Counted from the first letter of the stretch, positions 10,097-20,028 are shown. The stretch is 64,000 bases of DNA from an uncultured Gammaproteobacteria bacterium (GCA_903888615.1 CAISUE010000003.1:1-64000), one strand, 5' to 3'. The notes: generated by a model not told the origin, from the sequence alone. Translations and numbers: made by a program.

Positions 10097-12313
10097 ATGG
10101 ATTTCGTTAAGATTTCCTTAAGCTTGGCTTGTTACTGTTGGTACACGCAAGAAAAACCAGATGCTAACGTTGGTGCCATTATGACAACCCTTAACAAACT
10201 GCAAGCTACAATCACAAAACAAAATTTGCAAATCTGGTTGTCTGAGCATGATAAGGGTCGGTCATTTTCTGAGTGGTTTTTTTCTTGGGATCCAGATCCA
10301 GCGATCGCAGCCTTGCGAGCGTTTATTGGAAATTTATCTGAGAAAACGTTAATGACTGAATCTCTGAGGAAATTGCATACGATTGTATTTAAAGAAGTAT
10401 CAAAACACCATGCTATTAATCGATTAGTAATTCAAATTAATAGTAATGCTGAATTAGCGGTTGAAACTGTCGAAGAGGCTTTGAGCGAAATTCCACCCTT
10501 AAGCCGTTTGTCAGTAGCGCTGGGTTACTCAGAAGAACCTTTGGTGACCCGTTTGCGTGTTGCTTGTGCCAAGGAAGCGGCGCAACCTTCCGATCCTAAG
10601 GCATTCCATGACGTGTTGCGTGCGTGTGTCATGCCTACTTCAGTTATTAAACAATCTTCGGTGGGCTGGAATTGGGGTGGGTGGTTTAATTTTTTTGTTA
10701 AAGGCTCTGAGCCACTGTCTCAGTCAGAACCAGAAGAATCATCGTCACTTGTCAGTAAAGTAAGATCTTCTTTTTCAGCTTTAATACCTTGGTGGCCTGC
10801 TGACGCTAATAAAGAAAAACACTTAAAAGCGCACGTATTGATGGATGATCCTACGTTTACTGTGTTATTGAGTAATGACTTAGCTTTACGTGATAATGAT
10901 AATGATAATGATAATGAAGTGAAAAAACAAAATAAATTGACCCGAAATATTCATAATGTCATGGTTAGAATTAAAAAGCCTTATGAAAAATTTACAAAAG
11001 AGCTTGATGTTAGTGCCGAGCCACCTAAGGGTGATTTAGAAAAAATTGTCAATGCTGTTACGATTTTAGGTGAAAAATTTGACAATAACTTTCTAAGTGA
11101 CGCGTTGTTGGAGCTTATAGCTAACAACCCTTTAAATGCAGAAAAAATAGCTGCGATATTGGTTAAATATGATCTTAATCTTGAATTAATTATTATTCTT
11201 ATTACTTATTTCTCTGATATTGATTGCATAGTGGACTTCATAAATGAAATTGACATTATAGACATCAACCTTTTATCTTTTTCTTTGCAGCAGTTGAAGG
11301 GTGGGAGTAATAATATTACTAACAAAGCCATTAAAGATGAATGTGTGAAACAAAAATTAGTGTTAGATAGGGCTAATGAAATTATTGCTGCCAGTAAATC
11401 TGTCGAAAATATTACGCTTCTGAGTGCAGATATAGTCGCTGCCACTATTATTGTTGCGCTTAATCAAAGCGTTGACTTTAAAGAAATAGTAGATAAGCAA
11501 TTCCCGGTTATTTGTAAGGCAATTATTCAGTCCAAACCAAAAACTGAAGTTCCTTTAGAAGAAATAGCTGCTAATTTCATTTCAGCAGTGAAAATTCTGC
11601 ATAATAATGAGAGCAGATGGAGTGATTTAACTATTGCTAATGCTGGAGCGGTTGTTGATTTTTGGGAAAATGCTAAAAAAGAAACTAAGTTTACTCCTGA
11701 TGTAAGGTTAAATTTTTTTGCTTTAGTTAAAGATAATCCGCAGCATGTAAGGATAATAATTGAGTGTAAAAATAAATTTGAAAAAATAGTTGATGGGGAA
11801 TTTTTTAAAAACTCTAAGATTAAATGTTCAGAATTTTTTAGCTATTTTGATAAAGTGGAAGGGGAAACTAATGCGAGTGTTCCGCATATTGCCACTATAA
11901 CAGAGGCGTTGGTGATATTATTCGTAAATGGGGGCGAGAATGGTAAGGTTATTAGTAAGACCATTATTGATAAAATTCTTCTTTTGCTTATTACACATGG
12001 ACCAGATGCTATAAAAATAGCTGAAACGATTTGTAATAAAAAAATATCCCAGAAAGATTTTGACCTCTTAATTGAAAATTTGGTTGAAGCTAAAGATTCA
12101 CTTGCAATAGAAGAGCTGATTTGTATTTTTAATGAAAATCTTAAAAACGTAACAGAGCTTCCAACAAAAGCAAAAACACCACTAACGTCAACACCTCCTG
12201 CTCATTTGGTCTCTACTGGCAGTAATGTTACAAATTTTTGTCGTAGAGAGCCTTGCTCTAGTCTTTTGAACCAAATAACTTCTATACGGCTCGGAGTTAC
12301 AATCGGTAAGTAG
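10097..12313 (+). CDS. large hypothetical protein, helix-rich, AT-rich
   Basis: A 738-aa protein that I cannot assign. It is hydrophilic and mostly helical, with many Lys/Asn/Ile codons and a higher AT content than its neighbours, especially after about 10,850; this may signal foreign origin or relaxed selection. The start is uncertain. The ATG at 10097 has an AGGA only 1 nt away, which is too close, while the in-frame ATG at 10181 (MTTLNKLQ) lacks a clear Shine-Dalgarno. A Trp-rich segment (SVGWNWGGWFNFF) lies near residue 190, and a DNDNDNDN run encoded by a hexamer repeat near 266. The C-terminus ends in low-complexity Thr/Pro. An effector role is possible but unproven. Confidence 0.65.
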   Translation: MDFVKISLSLACYCWYTQEKPDANVGAIMTTLNKLQATITKQNLQIWLSEHDKGRSFSEWFFSWDPDPAIAALRAFIGNLSEKTLMTESLRKLHTIVFKEVSKHHAINRLVIQINSNAELAVETVEEALSEIPPLSRLSVALGYSEEPLVTRLRVACAKEAAQPSDPKAFHDVLRACVMPTSVIKQSSVGWNWGGWFNFFVKGSEPLSQSEPEESSSLVSKVRSSFSALIPWWPADANKEKHLKAHVLMDDPTFTVLLSNDLALRDNDNDNDNEVKKQNKLTRNIHNVMVRIKKPYEKFTKELDVSAEPPKGDLEKIVNAVTILGEKFDNNFLSDALLELIANNPLNAEKIAAILVKYDLNLELIIILITYFSDIDCIVDFINEIDIIDINLLSFSLQQLKGGSNNITNKAIKDECVKQKLVLDRANEIIAASKSVENITLLSADIVAATIIVALNQSVDFKEIVDKQFPVICKAIIQSKPKTEVPLEEIAANFISAVKILHNNESRWSDLTIANAGAVVDFWENAKKETKFTPDVRLNFFALVKDNPQHVRIIIECKNKFEKIVDGEFFKNSKIKCSEFFSYFDKVEGETNASVPHIATITEALVILFVNGGENGKVISKTIIDKILLLLITHGPDAIKIAETICNKKISQKDFDLLIENLVEAKDSLAIEELICIFNENLKNVTELPTKAKTPLTSTPPAHLVSTGSNVTNFCRREPCSSLLNQITSIRLGVTIGK
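10892..10915 (+). repeat. in-frame hexanucleotide microsatellite (GATAAT)x4
   Basis: Four perfect tandem copies of GATAAT encode an alternating Asp-Asn run inside the 738-aa gene. Slippage would add or remove two residues without breaking the frame. Confidence 0.9.
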
Positions 12314-12483
12314 CCTCAATACTCCCAATTCCGTATCCATGCCCTATAGTTAGGTAGGGCCAGCCTGGACAAGCGACTCTTTTTCCTTGCTTTTTTTGTG
12401 CTTTTCCCGCACTATGTGCCCCTTTAGTAAAGCTTTAATCCGAATTTACCTTAACTTTTATCACTATTATAGGAGCCTTTTCC

Positions 12484-12732
12484 ATGGCGAGCATCGAAGA
12501 ACGTGTAAAAAAAATTATCGTCGAACAATTAGGCGTTAAAGAAGAACAAGTAACCACCAATGCCTCGTTTGTCAATGATTTAGGCGCTGATTCCTTAGAT
12601 ACGGTTGAATTAGTGATGGCGCTTGAAGAAGAATTCGGTACCGAAATTCCTGATACCGATGCTGAAAAATTAACCACTGTAAAAGAAGCCGTTGAATACA
12701 TTACGGCCCATCAAAAAGCAGACGCAGAATAA
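12484..12732 (+). CDS. acpP: acyl carrier protein
   Basis: Carries growing fatty acyl chains as thioesters on a 4'-phosphopantetheine arm for type II fatty acid synthesis. At 82 aa it is of normal length. The prosthetic group attaches to Ser37 in [16 protein letters not shown], the invariant DSLD motif, and the chain is strongly acidic. The ribosome binding site AGGAG sits 9 nt before the ATG. It leads the acpP-fabF-mltG-yggS-tmk series. fabF follows after 76 bp. fabD and fabG, often just upstream, are not here; the 738-aa unknown gene occupies that place. Confidence 0.98.
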   Translation: MASIEERVKKIIVEQLGVKEEQVTTNASFVNDLGADSLDTVELVMALEEEFGTEIPDTDAEKLTTVKEAVEYITAHQKADAE

Positions 12733-12808
12733 TTTTTTGTAGACGCTGAACAGAGAGAGTTTATCAAGAAAATTCACCGAGATTTAAAAGCAGAAAGGTC
12801 AGAGTTCC

Positions 12809-14047
12809 ATGAAAAGACGCGTCGTAGTAACAGGTTTAGGGGCTATCACACCGGTGGGGCATGATGTTGCCTCCAGTTGGGAAGCGGTATTAAATGGCCA
12901 CAGTGGGGTTACGTTGTTGCCAGAATTTGATAATGGTTTGTTTACAACCAAGATCGGTGCTGATATCAAAAATTTTAATGCCGCTTCACATCTTCACCCT
13001 AAAGATGTGAAACGTTTGGATCTCTTTATTTTGTACGGGGCAGTGGCTGCGAATCAAGCGATTAAAGATGCTGGTTTAGTGGCGTCCGAATTAGCCGCTG
13101 AACGCATCGGTGTTGTGTTGGGTTCAGGTATCGGTGGTTTACCGTCGATTGAACGCACAGCGTGTTCACTTGCAAAAAACGGCCCGCGCAAAGTATCACC
13201 GTTTTTTATTCCCGGTTCGATCATCAATACCTTGCCGGGTTATGTGTCGATGTTGCACGGTTTTTTAGGGCCTAATTTATCCTTAGTTTCGGCATGTGCA
13301 ACAGCGTCGCACAATATTGGTCAAGCCATGCGCATGATTCAATATGGTGATGCGGATGTGGTGGTTACAGGTGGTGCTGAAATGTCGACGTGTCCGATTG
13401 GCATGGCAGGGTTTGCTGCTTGTCGCGCGCTATCACAACGCAATGACGAGCCTACTAAAGCCTGTCGACCATGGGATAAAGATCGCGATGGTTTTGTGAT
13501 GGGTTCAGGTGCCGGTGCTTTGGTTTTAGAATCTTTAGAGCATGCTTTGGCGCGTGGTGCTAATATTTACGCTGAAATCGCCGGTTTTGGCATGAGTTCT
13601 GATGCGCATCATTTTACCGCACCGCACCCGGAAGCATTGGGTGCAACGTTGGCGATGACCGCAGCTTTGCGTGATGCCCAAATGAATCCCATTGATATTC
13701 AATACATCAATGCCCATGCTACCTCAACGCCGATTGGTGATGAATTGGAAGTGCTCGCTATTAAAAAAACCTTTGGTGATCACGCTTATAAAATGATGGT
13801 CAGTTCCACTAAATCGGTTACCGGTCATTTATTGGGTGCAGCAGGGGCGGTTGAAGCGATTTTTGGCATTTTGGGTATTCGCGATCAAGTTGCGCCACCG
13901 ACTATTAATCTAGATCAAGCTGATAAAAATTGCGATTTGGATTTTGTACCTCATATTGCACGGAATACCAGGGTGGATGCGATTTTATCCAATTCCTTTG
14001 GTTTTGGTGGTACGAATGCCGCATTGATTTTTAAGAAATATGTCTAA
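12809..14047 (+). CDS. fabF: beta-ketoacyl-ACP synthase II
   Basis: Condenses malonyl-ACP with acyl-ACP in fatty acid elongation. The 412-aa length matches the family. The Cys-His-His catalytic set is present: the Cys in VSACATASHNIG near residue 163, the His in NAHATSTPIGD near 303 and the His in KSVTGHLLGAAG near 340. The terminal glycine-rich SNSFGFGGTNAALIF is also typical. The ATG at 12809 has an AGAAAGG-like site upstream. The gene overlaps mltG by 8 bp, suggesting translational coupling. Confidence 0.98.
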   Translation: MKRRVVVTGLGAITPVGHDVASSWEAVLNGHSGVTLLPEFDNGLFTTKIGADIKNFNAASHLHPKDVKRLDLFILYGAVAANQAIKDAGLVASELAAERIGVVLGSGIGGLPSIERTACSLAKNGPRKVSPFFIPGSIINTLPGYVSMLHGFLGPNLSLVSACATASHNIGQAMRMIQYGDADVVVTGGAEMSTCPIGMAGFAACRALSQRNDEPTKACRPWDKDRDGFVMGSGAGALVLESLEHALARGANIYAEIAGFGMSSDAHHFTAPHPEALGATLAMTAALRDAQMNPIDIQYINAHATSTPIGDELEVLAIKKTFGDHAYKMMVSSTKSVTGHLLGAAGAVEAIFGILGIRDQVAPPTINLDQADKNCDLDFVPHIARNTRVDAILSNSFGFGGTNAALIFKKYV

Positions 14048-15077
14048 ACATTATCGGGCTGTTTTACAACGCGCTAAATTTATCGTGTTGTGGGCAGTCG
14101 TTTTTGTTTTAGTGGTTTTTTTAGGAACATTTGTCGCTTTTTTACGGACACCTCTGGTAGCTAAGACGCAAGCGTCGACATCGATTGTTTTTCCGATGGG
14201 CGCTTCGTTAATTGATTTAACCCAAACCTTAAAACAGCAACATTTACTCTTTTATCCGCGCAGTTATATCGTTGTCCTCGCTTATTTACAGCAAGCTTCC
14301 AAACACTTACATGCCGGCGAATACTTATTAACACCCGGAATTTTTCCTGGTGACTTATTGACTAAAATGGTCAATGAAGATGTGGTGTGGCGCAACCTAT
14401 TGTTTGTCGAAGGCATTACCTGGGCGCAAATGCAAGCGCAACTTGCCAGCAATAGCTATCTATTAAAAAGTTCACTGGAGCAAACAACGCTTGCTCAAAA
14501 ACTGCATATCGCTAACAATCAACTGGAAGGATGGTTTTTCCCCGATACGTATCGTTATACCGCCGGTTTAACAGCATTTGCGATTTTGCATCAAGCGCAT
14601 GCATTGATGCTGACGCATTTAACGAAAGCTTGGGCATCACGCAGTGCCCATTTACCGTATCGCAATGCGTATGATTTATTGATTGTTGCTTCGTTGGTGG
14701 AAAAAGAAGCAAAAATTCCCAGCGATTATCCGCGCATTGCCGGTGTGATCGTCAAACGTTTGCAATTGGGGATGCCGCTGCAAATCGATGCCAGTGTGAT
14801 TTATGGTCTGGGAGCCGCTTACGATGGTAAATTAAAATCATCACAATTAAAAATGGCTTCTCCTTACAATACCTATTTGTGTAAAGGTTTGCCGCCGACA
14901 CCGATTGCGATGCCAGGTGAGGCATCGTTGCAAGCCGCAGCGCAACCTGTTATGAGTGATGCGCTTTATTATGTGGCTTCCGGTACCGGCGGCCATGTGT
15001 TTTCAGCGACATTTCGGCAACAAGTGCAGGCTATTGCGCGCTTGCGGTTATTTCAACGCGCTCGTAACGATTTTTAA
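14040..15077 (+). CDS. mltG: endolytic murein transglycosylase (YceG family)
   Basis: Cleaves nascent glycan strands in the periplasmic face of the inner membrane and so sets strand length. The 345-aa chain has one N-terminal transmembrane helix (about residues 13-36), then a LysM-like region and the catalytic domain. The signature IVASLVEKEAKIPSDYPRIA near residue 215-235 contains the catalytic Glu, followed by VIVKRLQLGMPLQIDASVIY and the CKGLPPTPIAMPGEASL motif. The start ATG lies within the last codons of fabF. The pabC gene that commonly separates fabF and mltG is absent. Confidence 0.95.
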   Translation: MSKHYRAVLQRAKFIVLWAVVFVLVVFLGTFVAFLRTPLVAKTQASTSIVFPMGASLIDLTQTLKQQHLLFYPRSYIVVLAYLQQASKHLHAGEYLLTPGIFPGDLLTKMVNEDVVWRNLLFVEGITWAQMQAQLASNSYLLKSSLEQTTLAQKLHIANNQLEGWFFPDTYRYTAGLTAFAILHQAHALMLTHLTKAWASRSAHLPYRNAYDLLIVASLVEKEAKIPSDYPRIAGVIVKRLQLGMPLQIDASVIYGLGAAYDGKLKSSQLKMASPYNTYLCKGLPPTPIAMPGEASLQAAAQPVMSDALYYVASGTGGHVFSATFRQQVQAIARLRLFQRARNDF

Positions 15078-15710
15078 ATGTTAGCGACGCGTTTAAATAA
15101 ATTGAAAACTACATTAACTGCTCAGCAAGTTCGCTTAGTGGCAGTCACAAAAGGGGTCAGTGTTGAGAAAATGCGTCTTGCTTATGAGCATGGCACCACG
15201 TGCTTTGCGGAAAGTTATTGGCAAGAAGCGCAGTTAAAATTGCCGTTATTAAGCGATTGTGCGATCGAATGGCATTTTATCGGTCGTTTGCAAAGCAATA
15301 AATGTGCTTTGATTGCTCGGCATTTTGACTGGGTCCAAAGTGTTTCGACGCTGCATCATGCCATCGCGTTAAATAAAGGCCGAGTCGGTCAAGCACCTTT
15401 AAATATTTGTTTGCAAGTCAATGTCGATGCTGAACCACAAAAATCCGGTTTAGCGATGCATGCCTTACCCGACATTATTGGTCAATTGACAGCGTTAAGT
15501 CATTTGCGTTTACGAGGGTTGATGTTGCTTCCTAAAGAAGATAGCTTGGCTAGTTTCCAGATGTTAGCGCAGCTGTTTCAGCAAGTAAAAAAGGCGTTAG
15601 CGTTGCCGATTAGTTTTGATACATTGTCGATGGGGATGAGTGTGGATTACCAAGAAGCCATTGACGCCGGTTCAACTATGGTCCGGATTGGTTCATGGTT
15701 GTTTAAATAA
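15078..15710 (+). CDS. yggS: YggS/PLPBP family pyridoxal phosphate homeostasis protein
   Basis: A PLP-binding protein without known catalytic activity that buffers cellular PLP. The 210-aa TIM-barrel chain is about 20 residues shorter than the E. coli protein, mostly at the N-terminus. PLP should bind Lys25 in LVAVTKGVS. Other family marks are FAESYWQEA, EWHFIGRLQSNK and a late LSMGMSVDYQEAI plus GSTMVRIGSWLF. The normal FGENY is changed to CFAESY. The start codon immediately follows the mltG stop, indicating an operon. In most bacteria this gene lies elsewhere (near proC or pilT), so its position between mltG and tmk is unusual. Confidence 0.93.
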   Translation: MLATRLNKLKTTLTAQQVRLVAVTKGVSVEKMRLAYEHGTTCFAESYWQEAQLKLPLLSDCAIEWHFIGRLQSNKCALIARHFDWVQSVSTLHHAIALNKGRVGQAPLNICLQVNVDAEPQKSGLAMHALPDIIGQLTALSHLRLRGLMLLPKEDSLASFQMLAQLFQQVKKALALPISFDTLSMGMSVDYQEAIDAGSTMVRIGSWLFK

Positions 15711-15728
15711 CCCTAAGTTTGGAATGGT

Positions 15729-16340
15729 ATGACACCTTTTATCACATTCGAAGGCATCGAAGGCGTTGGTAAATCGACGCTGGTGCAAGCGACAGCAAAA
15801 CACCTTGCTAAAGCGAATATCCGTTATTGTTTAACACGCGAACCCGGTGGTACGCCATTTGCTGAACAATTGCGTGCTGTGTTATTAGCTCATCACGATG
15901 AAAGGATCCTTCCTGCGACAGAAACACTGCTTATGTTTGCTGCCCGCGCTCAACACGTAGCTAATGTGATTAAACCAAGTTTAACCGCGGGTGTGTGGGT
16001 ATTGTCCGATCGCTATACAGATGCCAGTTTTGCTTATCAAGGCGCAGGGCGGGGGGTCGATATGGCTGTCATCGAACACTTAGCTGGTTTTAGTCAAGCA
16101 GGTTGTGTGCCCGATTTAACATTTTTATTGGTAGCGCCAGTAGCATTGGCACTGCAACGCGCTAAAAAACGCGCAGTGTTAGATCGCTTTGAATCAGAAC
16201 AATTGGCTTTTTTTGAGCGGGTGCAAGACCATTATTTGCAGCGCGCCGCCCTTGAACCGGGGCGTTTTTGTGTGATTGATGCTACTTTGCGATTAAGCGA
16301 TGTGCAAGCCATTGCGTTTGATAGAATGAAATCGTTATGA
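15729..16340 (+). CDS. tmk: thymidylate kinase
   Basis: Phosphorylates dTMP to dTDP for DNA synthesis. The 203-aa chain shows the P-loop FEGIEGVGKST at residues 7-17, the DR(E/Y) and REPGGTPFAEQLR substrate block near 37-49, LSDRYTDASFAYQGAGRG near 95-112 and a LID region with RAKKR. The gene follows yggS by 18 bp and ends the operon. The usual next gene, holB, is absent here and lies at 55,015. A convergent smc follows after 170 bp. Confidence 0.97.
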   Translation: MTPFITFEGIEGVGKSTLVQATAKHLAKANIRYCLTREPGGTPFAEQLRAVLLAHHDERILPATETLLMFAARAQHVANVIKPSLTAGVWVLSDRYTDASFAYQGAGRGVDMAVIEHLAGFSQAGCVPDLTFLLVAPVALALQRAKKRAVLDRFESEQLAFFERVQDHYLQRAALEPGRFCVIDATLRLSDVQAIAFDRMKSL

Positions 16341-16510
16341 TTTTAGGGTGTGGAATCGATAAAACCAAGGCGGGTCGCTGACTCTGACTATTTCCGAATT
16401 TAACCTCAGGGTTCTCAAGTAGCGATGGATCAATCTTATATCGATCAAAACTGTTTTCACTTTCATCAGCTTTTGATTGTGCCTGGCAATACTTTTTTAT
16501 CGCAATTCGT

Positions 16511-19500
16511 TTAAGTTCCAACAATGGCTAACGCGGCTTGGATATCAACGCTGACTAAACGCGATACACCAGGTTCTTGCATCGTCACACCCATCAATTG
16601 ATCTGCCATTTCCATCGCTACTTTATTGTGGGTGACCATGATAAATTGGGTTTTATCCGCCATTAAATTCACTAAATGACAAAAGCGTGCGACATTCGTA
16701 TCATCCAGGGGTGCATCAACTTCATCGAGCATGCAAAACGGCGCCGGGTTGATTTGAAAAATCGCAAATACCAGTGCTACGGCGGTTAAGGCTTTTTCAC
16801 CGCCGGATAATAAATGAATGGTGCTATTGCGCTTACCGGGCGGTTGGGCAAATACGACGACGCCAGTGCTTAATAAATCATCACCGGTTAACTCTAAATA
16901 GGCTTTGCCGCCAGCAAATACTTGAGGAAAGAGTTTTTGAAAATTCTGATTGACGTGATCAAAGGTTTCCGAAAAACGCGTCTTGGTTTCGCGATCGATA
17001 GTCCGAATGGCGTTTTCTAAAATCCCCATCGCTTCGATTAAATCTTCGTGTTGGCTATCTAAATAGGTTTTTCGGGCATTTTGGACGGTAAATTCTTCGA
17101 TGGCGGCTAAATTAACTAATCCTAAACGGTGAATTTTTTGTGCCAATTCGTCTAATTGTTGCTGTAAACCACTTTCGGAGCAATCGTGTGGTAATTCCGC
17201 TTCTAAAATCTCGCTAGTTAATTCCGCTTCGTGCAGTTGTTCTTGAATGCTTTGCAACCGACCTGATAACGTTTCTGCGCTTAAACGTACTGTTTCAAGA
17301 TGGGCGCGTTGAATGTCGACTTTTTGCTCCATGTCGCGCCTGAGTAATTCATTGTGACGAAAATGTTCGGCTAAACGCTGCACGGTAATTTTAGCGTGCG
17401 TTAATTGTTGTTCTTGCGTAAAGCGCTGTTCAAGTAAGTGTTCGACTTGTTGTTTGAGTAAAGGAATCGGTTCAAGGACTTCCAGTTTGCTGGCCGTTAA
17501 ACTGGTATTGCGATCGCTTAATTGTGTTAATTGCTGCTCGAGACGCGTTAATTGGTGCTCAAGCGCGGTTTTTTCAGATACTTGCTTTTGGTGTTGTAAA
17601 TTGAATTGGTGTACTTGCTGTTGTACGGTTTGCCATTGTTGACGTACGTGTTGCCATTGTTCGCGTTGGTAGTCACGCTGTTGTAAGGCATCAGCGCGCT
17701 GCAAATTCAAGCGTTCCAAATCGCTTAGCGCCACTTGCCATGCATCGCGTAACGAATCGTGTGTGTGTAACAAGGCTTCAGCAGCTTGCGCTGTTTGCTG
17801 GCTTTGATCGTTAAGGCTTTGCAAACGCTCCTGGCATTGTTGTAATTTAGCATTACGGATATGCAAGACACTTTGTTGTTGATGCCATTGTTGATTGAAT
17901 TGTTGCCATTGTTGTTGATAGTGCGTTCGTGCTTGTTCTAAGTCAGTTAGTGCCAGTTCGGCATGGGTGAATTGCGCTTGATAGTCTGTTAATTGTTCAG
18001 TGGCAATCGCTAATTGCTCGTGCTTTAAGTGCAATTGGCGTTGGCGTTCTAATACGCCTTCTTCAGGGTTTTTACCCATTTGTAATAAGCCGGCTTTTAA
18101 AATCATGCCATCGGCATTAATTAAAGTGATCCCTGGATCAATAACCCTGTTATCGGTAAATTGCTCGACCCAATAGACATGGCTTAGCAAATTCACAATA
18201 GCAGCCGGTCCTTTGACTTTGCTGAGCAGTGATATGCCATCGGTAAACGGCAGTGGCTCAAGCGCGGCTATATTCTGACAATTAATTAGCCGCAGAGGTT
18301 GCTTGGCATAGTGACTAAGGGCAGGTAGTTTTTGGGCTAATTCGGTGACACACAGTGCTTGTAACCACGGACCCAAGATCGCTTCAACCGCTTTTTCAAA
18401 GCCGGGTTCGACTTCCAGGGTTTTGATAAGGGTCTGGGTGTTATCGATGCCCAGGCTTTGTAGGGTCGTGCTCGATAATTCACTCGAGCGTTTTAAACTA
18501 GCGGCTTGAAATGTTTCAAGGGCAGTGATTTCTGCTTGTTGACTGCTGACACGTTGATGCCACTGATTGACGCTGTCACGGGTTTGCGACACGTGTTGAC
18601 GAGCGCTTTCAATAGCATCTTGGTTTGTGTCTAAGGCTTCTTGAGCGTGTTGTTGCTGCTCTTCCAAGACAATCAAACTCTCATCGACTAGTTGGGTTTG
18701 CAACTCGTTTAATGTTAAAGTGAGTTGACTCTGTTCGGTGGTCACGCGCTCTTGTTGTTGTAAGAGTTGTTGATGTTGGTGTTCGAGTTTTTGTAATTCA
18801 TGCTGTTTTTGCTGGGCCAATTGGCTGGCTGTGACCAATTGTTGATTCAATTGATCCCACGTGGCTTGAACGCTATGGTTTTGGTGTTCGGCCTGCGTTA
18901 ATTGATCGCTTAATAAGTCGAGATTTAAGGATTGTTCGGTTAATTGGGGTTCAAGTAGCGTGATTTCCAGCGTTAAAGCTTGTAAGCGCGTGTGATCGCG
19001 GGCCTGCAATGCTTCAGTGGCGGTGATTTGTTCCTGTAAAACACGTAAATCTTCATGGATTTGTTGATAACGCTGGTTAGCATGGTGAATGCTTTGCTCT
19101 AAGCGAGCGATCGCTGCGCCTTGTTCCATATACTGTTGTTGAACGGCGTTTAATTCCGTTTGGGCAATTTCTTGCTGATTAAGGCGTTCGGTATTGCTTG
19201 CTTCCAGTGACGTCACTTCCGTTTGTAACCCCGTCAAACGATCCTGCTCTTGTTCGATCTGTTGCTGTTTTGCGAGCAATTCGTGTTTTAATAAGCGGCT
19301 GCGTAAACCCAGCAATTGTGCTTTTACCAATCGCTCTTCACTCTTTAATTGTTTAAAACGTGTTGCGGCAATGGCTTGGCGATCTAAATGGGCGATTTGT
19401 TTGCTTAATTCATCACGAATATCATTGAGCCGCGCTAAGTTATCCCGGGTATGGGAAAGACGGTTTTCAGTTTCTTTGCGGCGTTCTTTGTATTTGGAAA

Positions 19501-20008
19501 TCCCTGCGGCTTCTTCTAAAAAAATACGTAATTCATCGGGCTTAGCTTCAATTAAACGCGAAATAGTGCCTTGTTCGATAATCGCATAACTGCGGGGGCC
19601 GAGTCCGGTTCCTAAGAAAATATCGGTGATATCTTTGCGACGACAGCGACTGCCATTGAGTGAATAATTGGATTGACCATCGCGCGTGACTTGACGTCTG
19701 ACCACGATATCATGGTAACTGGCATAGGCACCACCCAAGGTGCCATCGGAATTATCAAAGTGTAATTCGATCGAGGCTTGGGAAATCGGTGGCCGGTGCG
19801 TTGAACCATTGAATATCACATCAACAAGTGATTCACCGCGCAATTGTTTAGCGGAACTTTCACCCATTACCCAGCGTACGGCATCGATAATATTGGATTT
19901 TCCACAACCATTGGGCCCGACAATCGCCACGCGATTGCTTAATAATTCGACTTTGGTGGGGTCAACAAACGATTTAAAACCGGCTAATTTGATTGATCTC
20001 AACCGCAT
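16511..20008 (-). CDS. smc: chromosome segregation protein SMC
   Basis: The ATPase core of condensin, which compacts and segregates the nucleoid. At 1165 aa it has full SMC architecture: Walker A GPNGCGKSNIID near residue 31, a long Gln/Leu-rich coiled coil, a hinge around residues 510-640, the returning coiled coil, then the ABC signature LLSGGEKALTAVAL and Walker B PFCMLDEVDAPLDDTNV near the C-terminus. The very high Gln content of the coils is notable. It lies 20 bp after fadI and is likely co-transcribed with fadE-fadI. scpA/scpB are not in the window. Confidence 0.98.
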   Translation of the reverse strand: MRLRSIKLAGFKSFVDPTKVELLSNRVAIVGPNGCGKSNIIDAVRWVMGESSAKQLRGESLVDVIFNGSTHRPPISQASIELHFDNSDGTLGGAYASYHDIVVRRQVTRDGQSNYSLNGSRCRRKDITDIFLGTGLGPRSYAIIEQGTISRLIEAKPDELRIFLEEAAGISKYKERRKETENRLSHTRDNLARLNDIRDELSKQIAHLDRQAIAATRFKQLKSEERLVKAQLLGLRSRLLKHELLAKQQQIEQEQDRLTGLQTEVTSLEASNTERLNQQEIAQTELNAVQQQYMEQGAAIARLEQSIHHANQRYQQIHEDLRVLQEQITATEALQARDHTRLQALTLEITLLEPQLTEQSLNLDLLSDQLTQAEHQNHSVQATWDQLNQQLVTASQLAQQKQHELQKLEHQHQQLLQQQERVTTEQSQLTLTLNELQTQLVDESLIVLEEQQQHAQEALDTNQDAIESARQHVSQTRDSVNQWHQRVSSQQAEITALETFQAASLKRSSELSSTTLQSLGIDNTQTLIKTLEVEPGFEKAVEAILGPWLQALCVTELAQKLPALSHYAKQPLRLINCQNIAALEPLPFTDGISLLSKVKGPAAIVNLLSHVYWVEQFTDNRVIDPGITLINADGMILKAGLLQMGKNPEEGVLERQRQLHLKHEQLAIATEQLTDYQAQFTHAELALTDLEQARTHYQQQWQQFNQQWHQQQSVLHIRNAKLQQCQERLQSLNDQSQQTAQAAEALLHTHDSLRDAWQVALSDLERLNLQRADALQQRDYQREQWQHVRQQWQTVQQQVHQFNLQHQKQVSEKTALEHQLTRLEQQLTQLSDRNTSLTASKLEVLEPIPLLKQQVEHLLEQRFTQEQQLTHAKITVQRLAEHFRHNELLRRDMEQKVDIQRAHLETVRLSAETLSGRLQSIQEQLHEAELTSEILEAELPHDCSESGLQQQLDELAQKIHRLGLVNLAAIEEFTVQNARKTYLDSQHEDLIEAMGILENAIRTIDRETKTRFSETFDHVNQNFQKLFPQVFAGGKAYLELTGDDLLSTGVVVFAQPPGKRNSTIHLLSGGEKALTAVALVFAIFQINPAPFCMLDEVDAPLDDTNVARFCHLVNLMADKTQFIMVTHNKVAMEMADQLMGVTMQEPGVSRLVSVDIQAALAIVGT

Positions 20009-20028
20009 GTTACAGGATCCGTTGTTAT

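Noticed and set aside
16282-16524. 80-codon minus-strand frame between tmk and smc
   Set aside because: Its TTG start lies in the last codons of smc, its end overlaps tmk, and it lacks a recognisable motif. I considered a small gene following smc (zipA position) but saw no transmembrane start.
19194-19589. 131-codon plus-strand frame inside smc
   Set aside because: Cys/Ser-rich antisense shadow of the SMC coiled coil.
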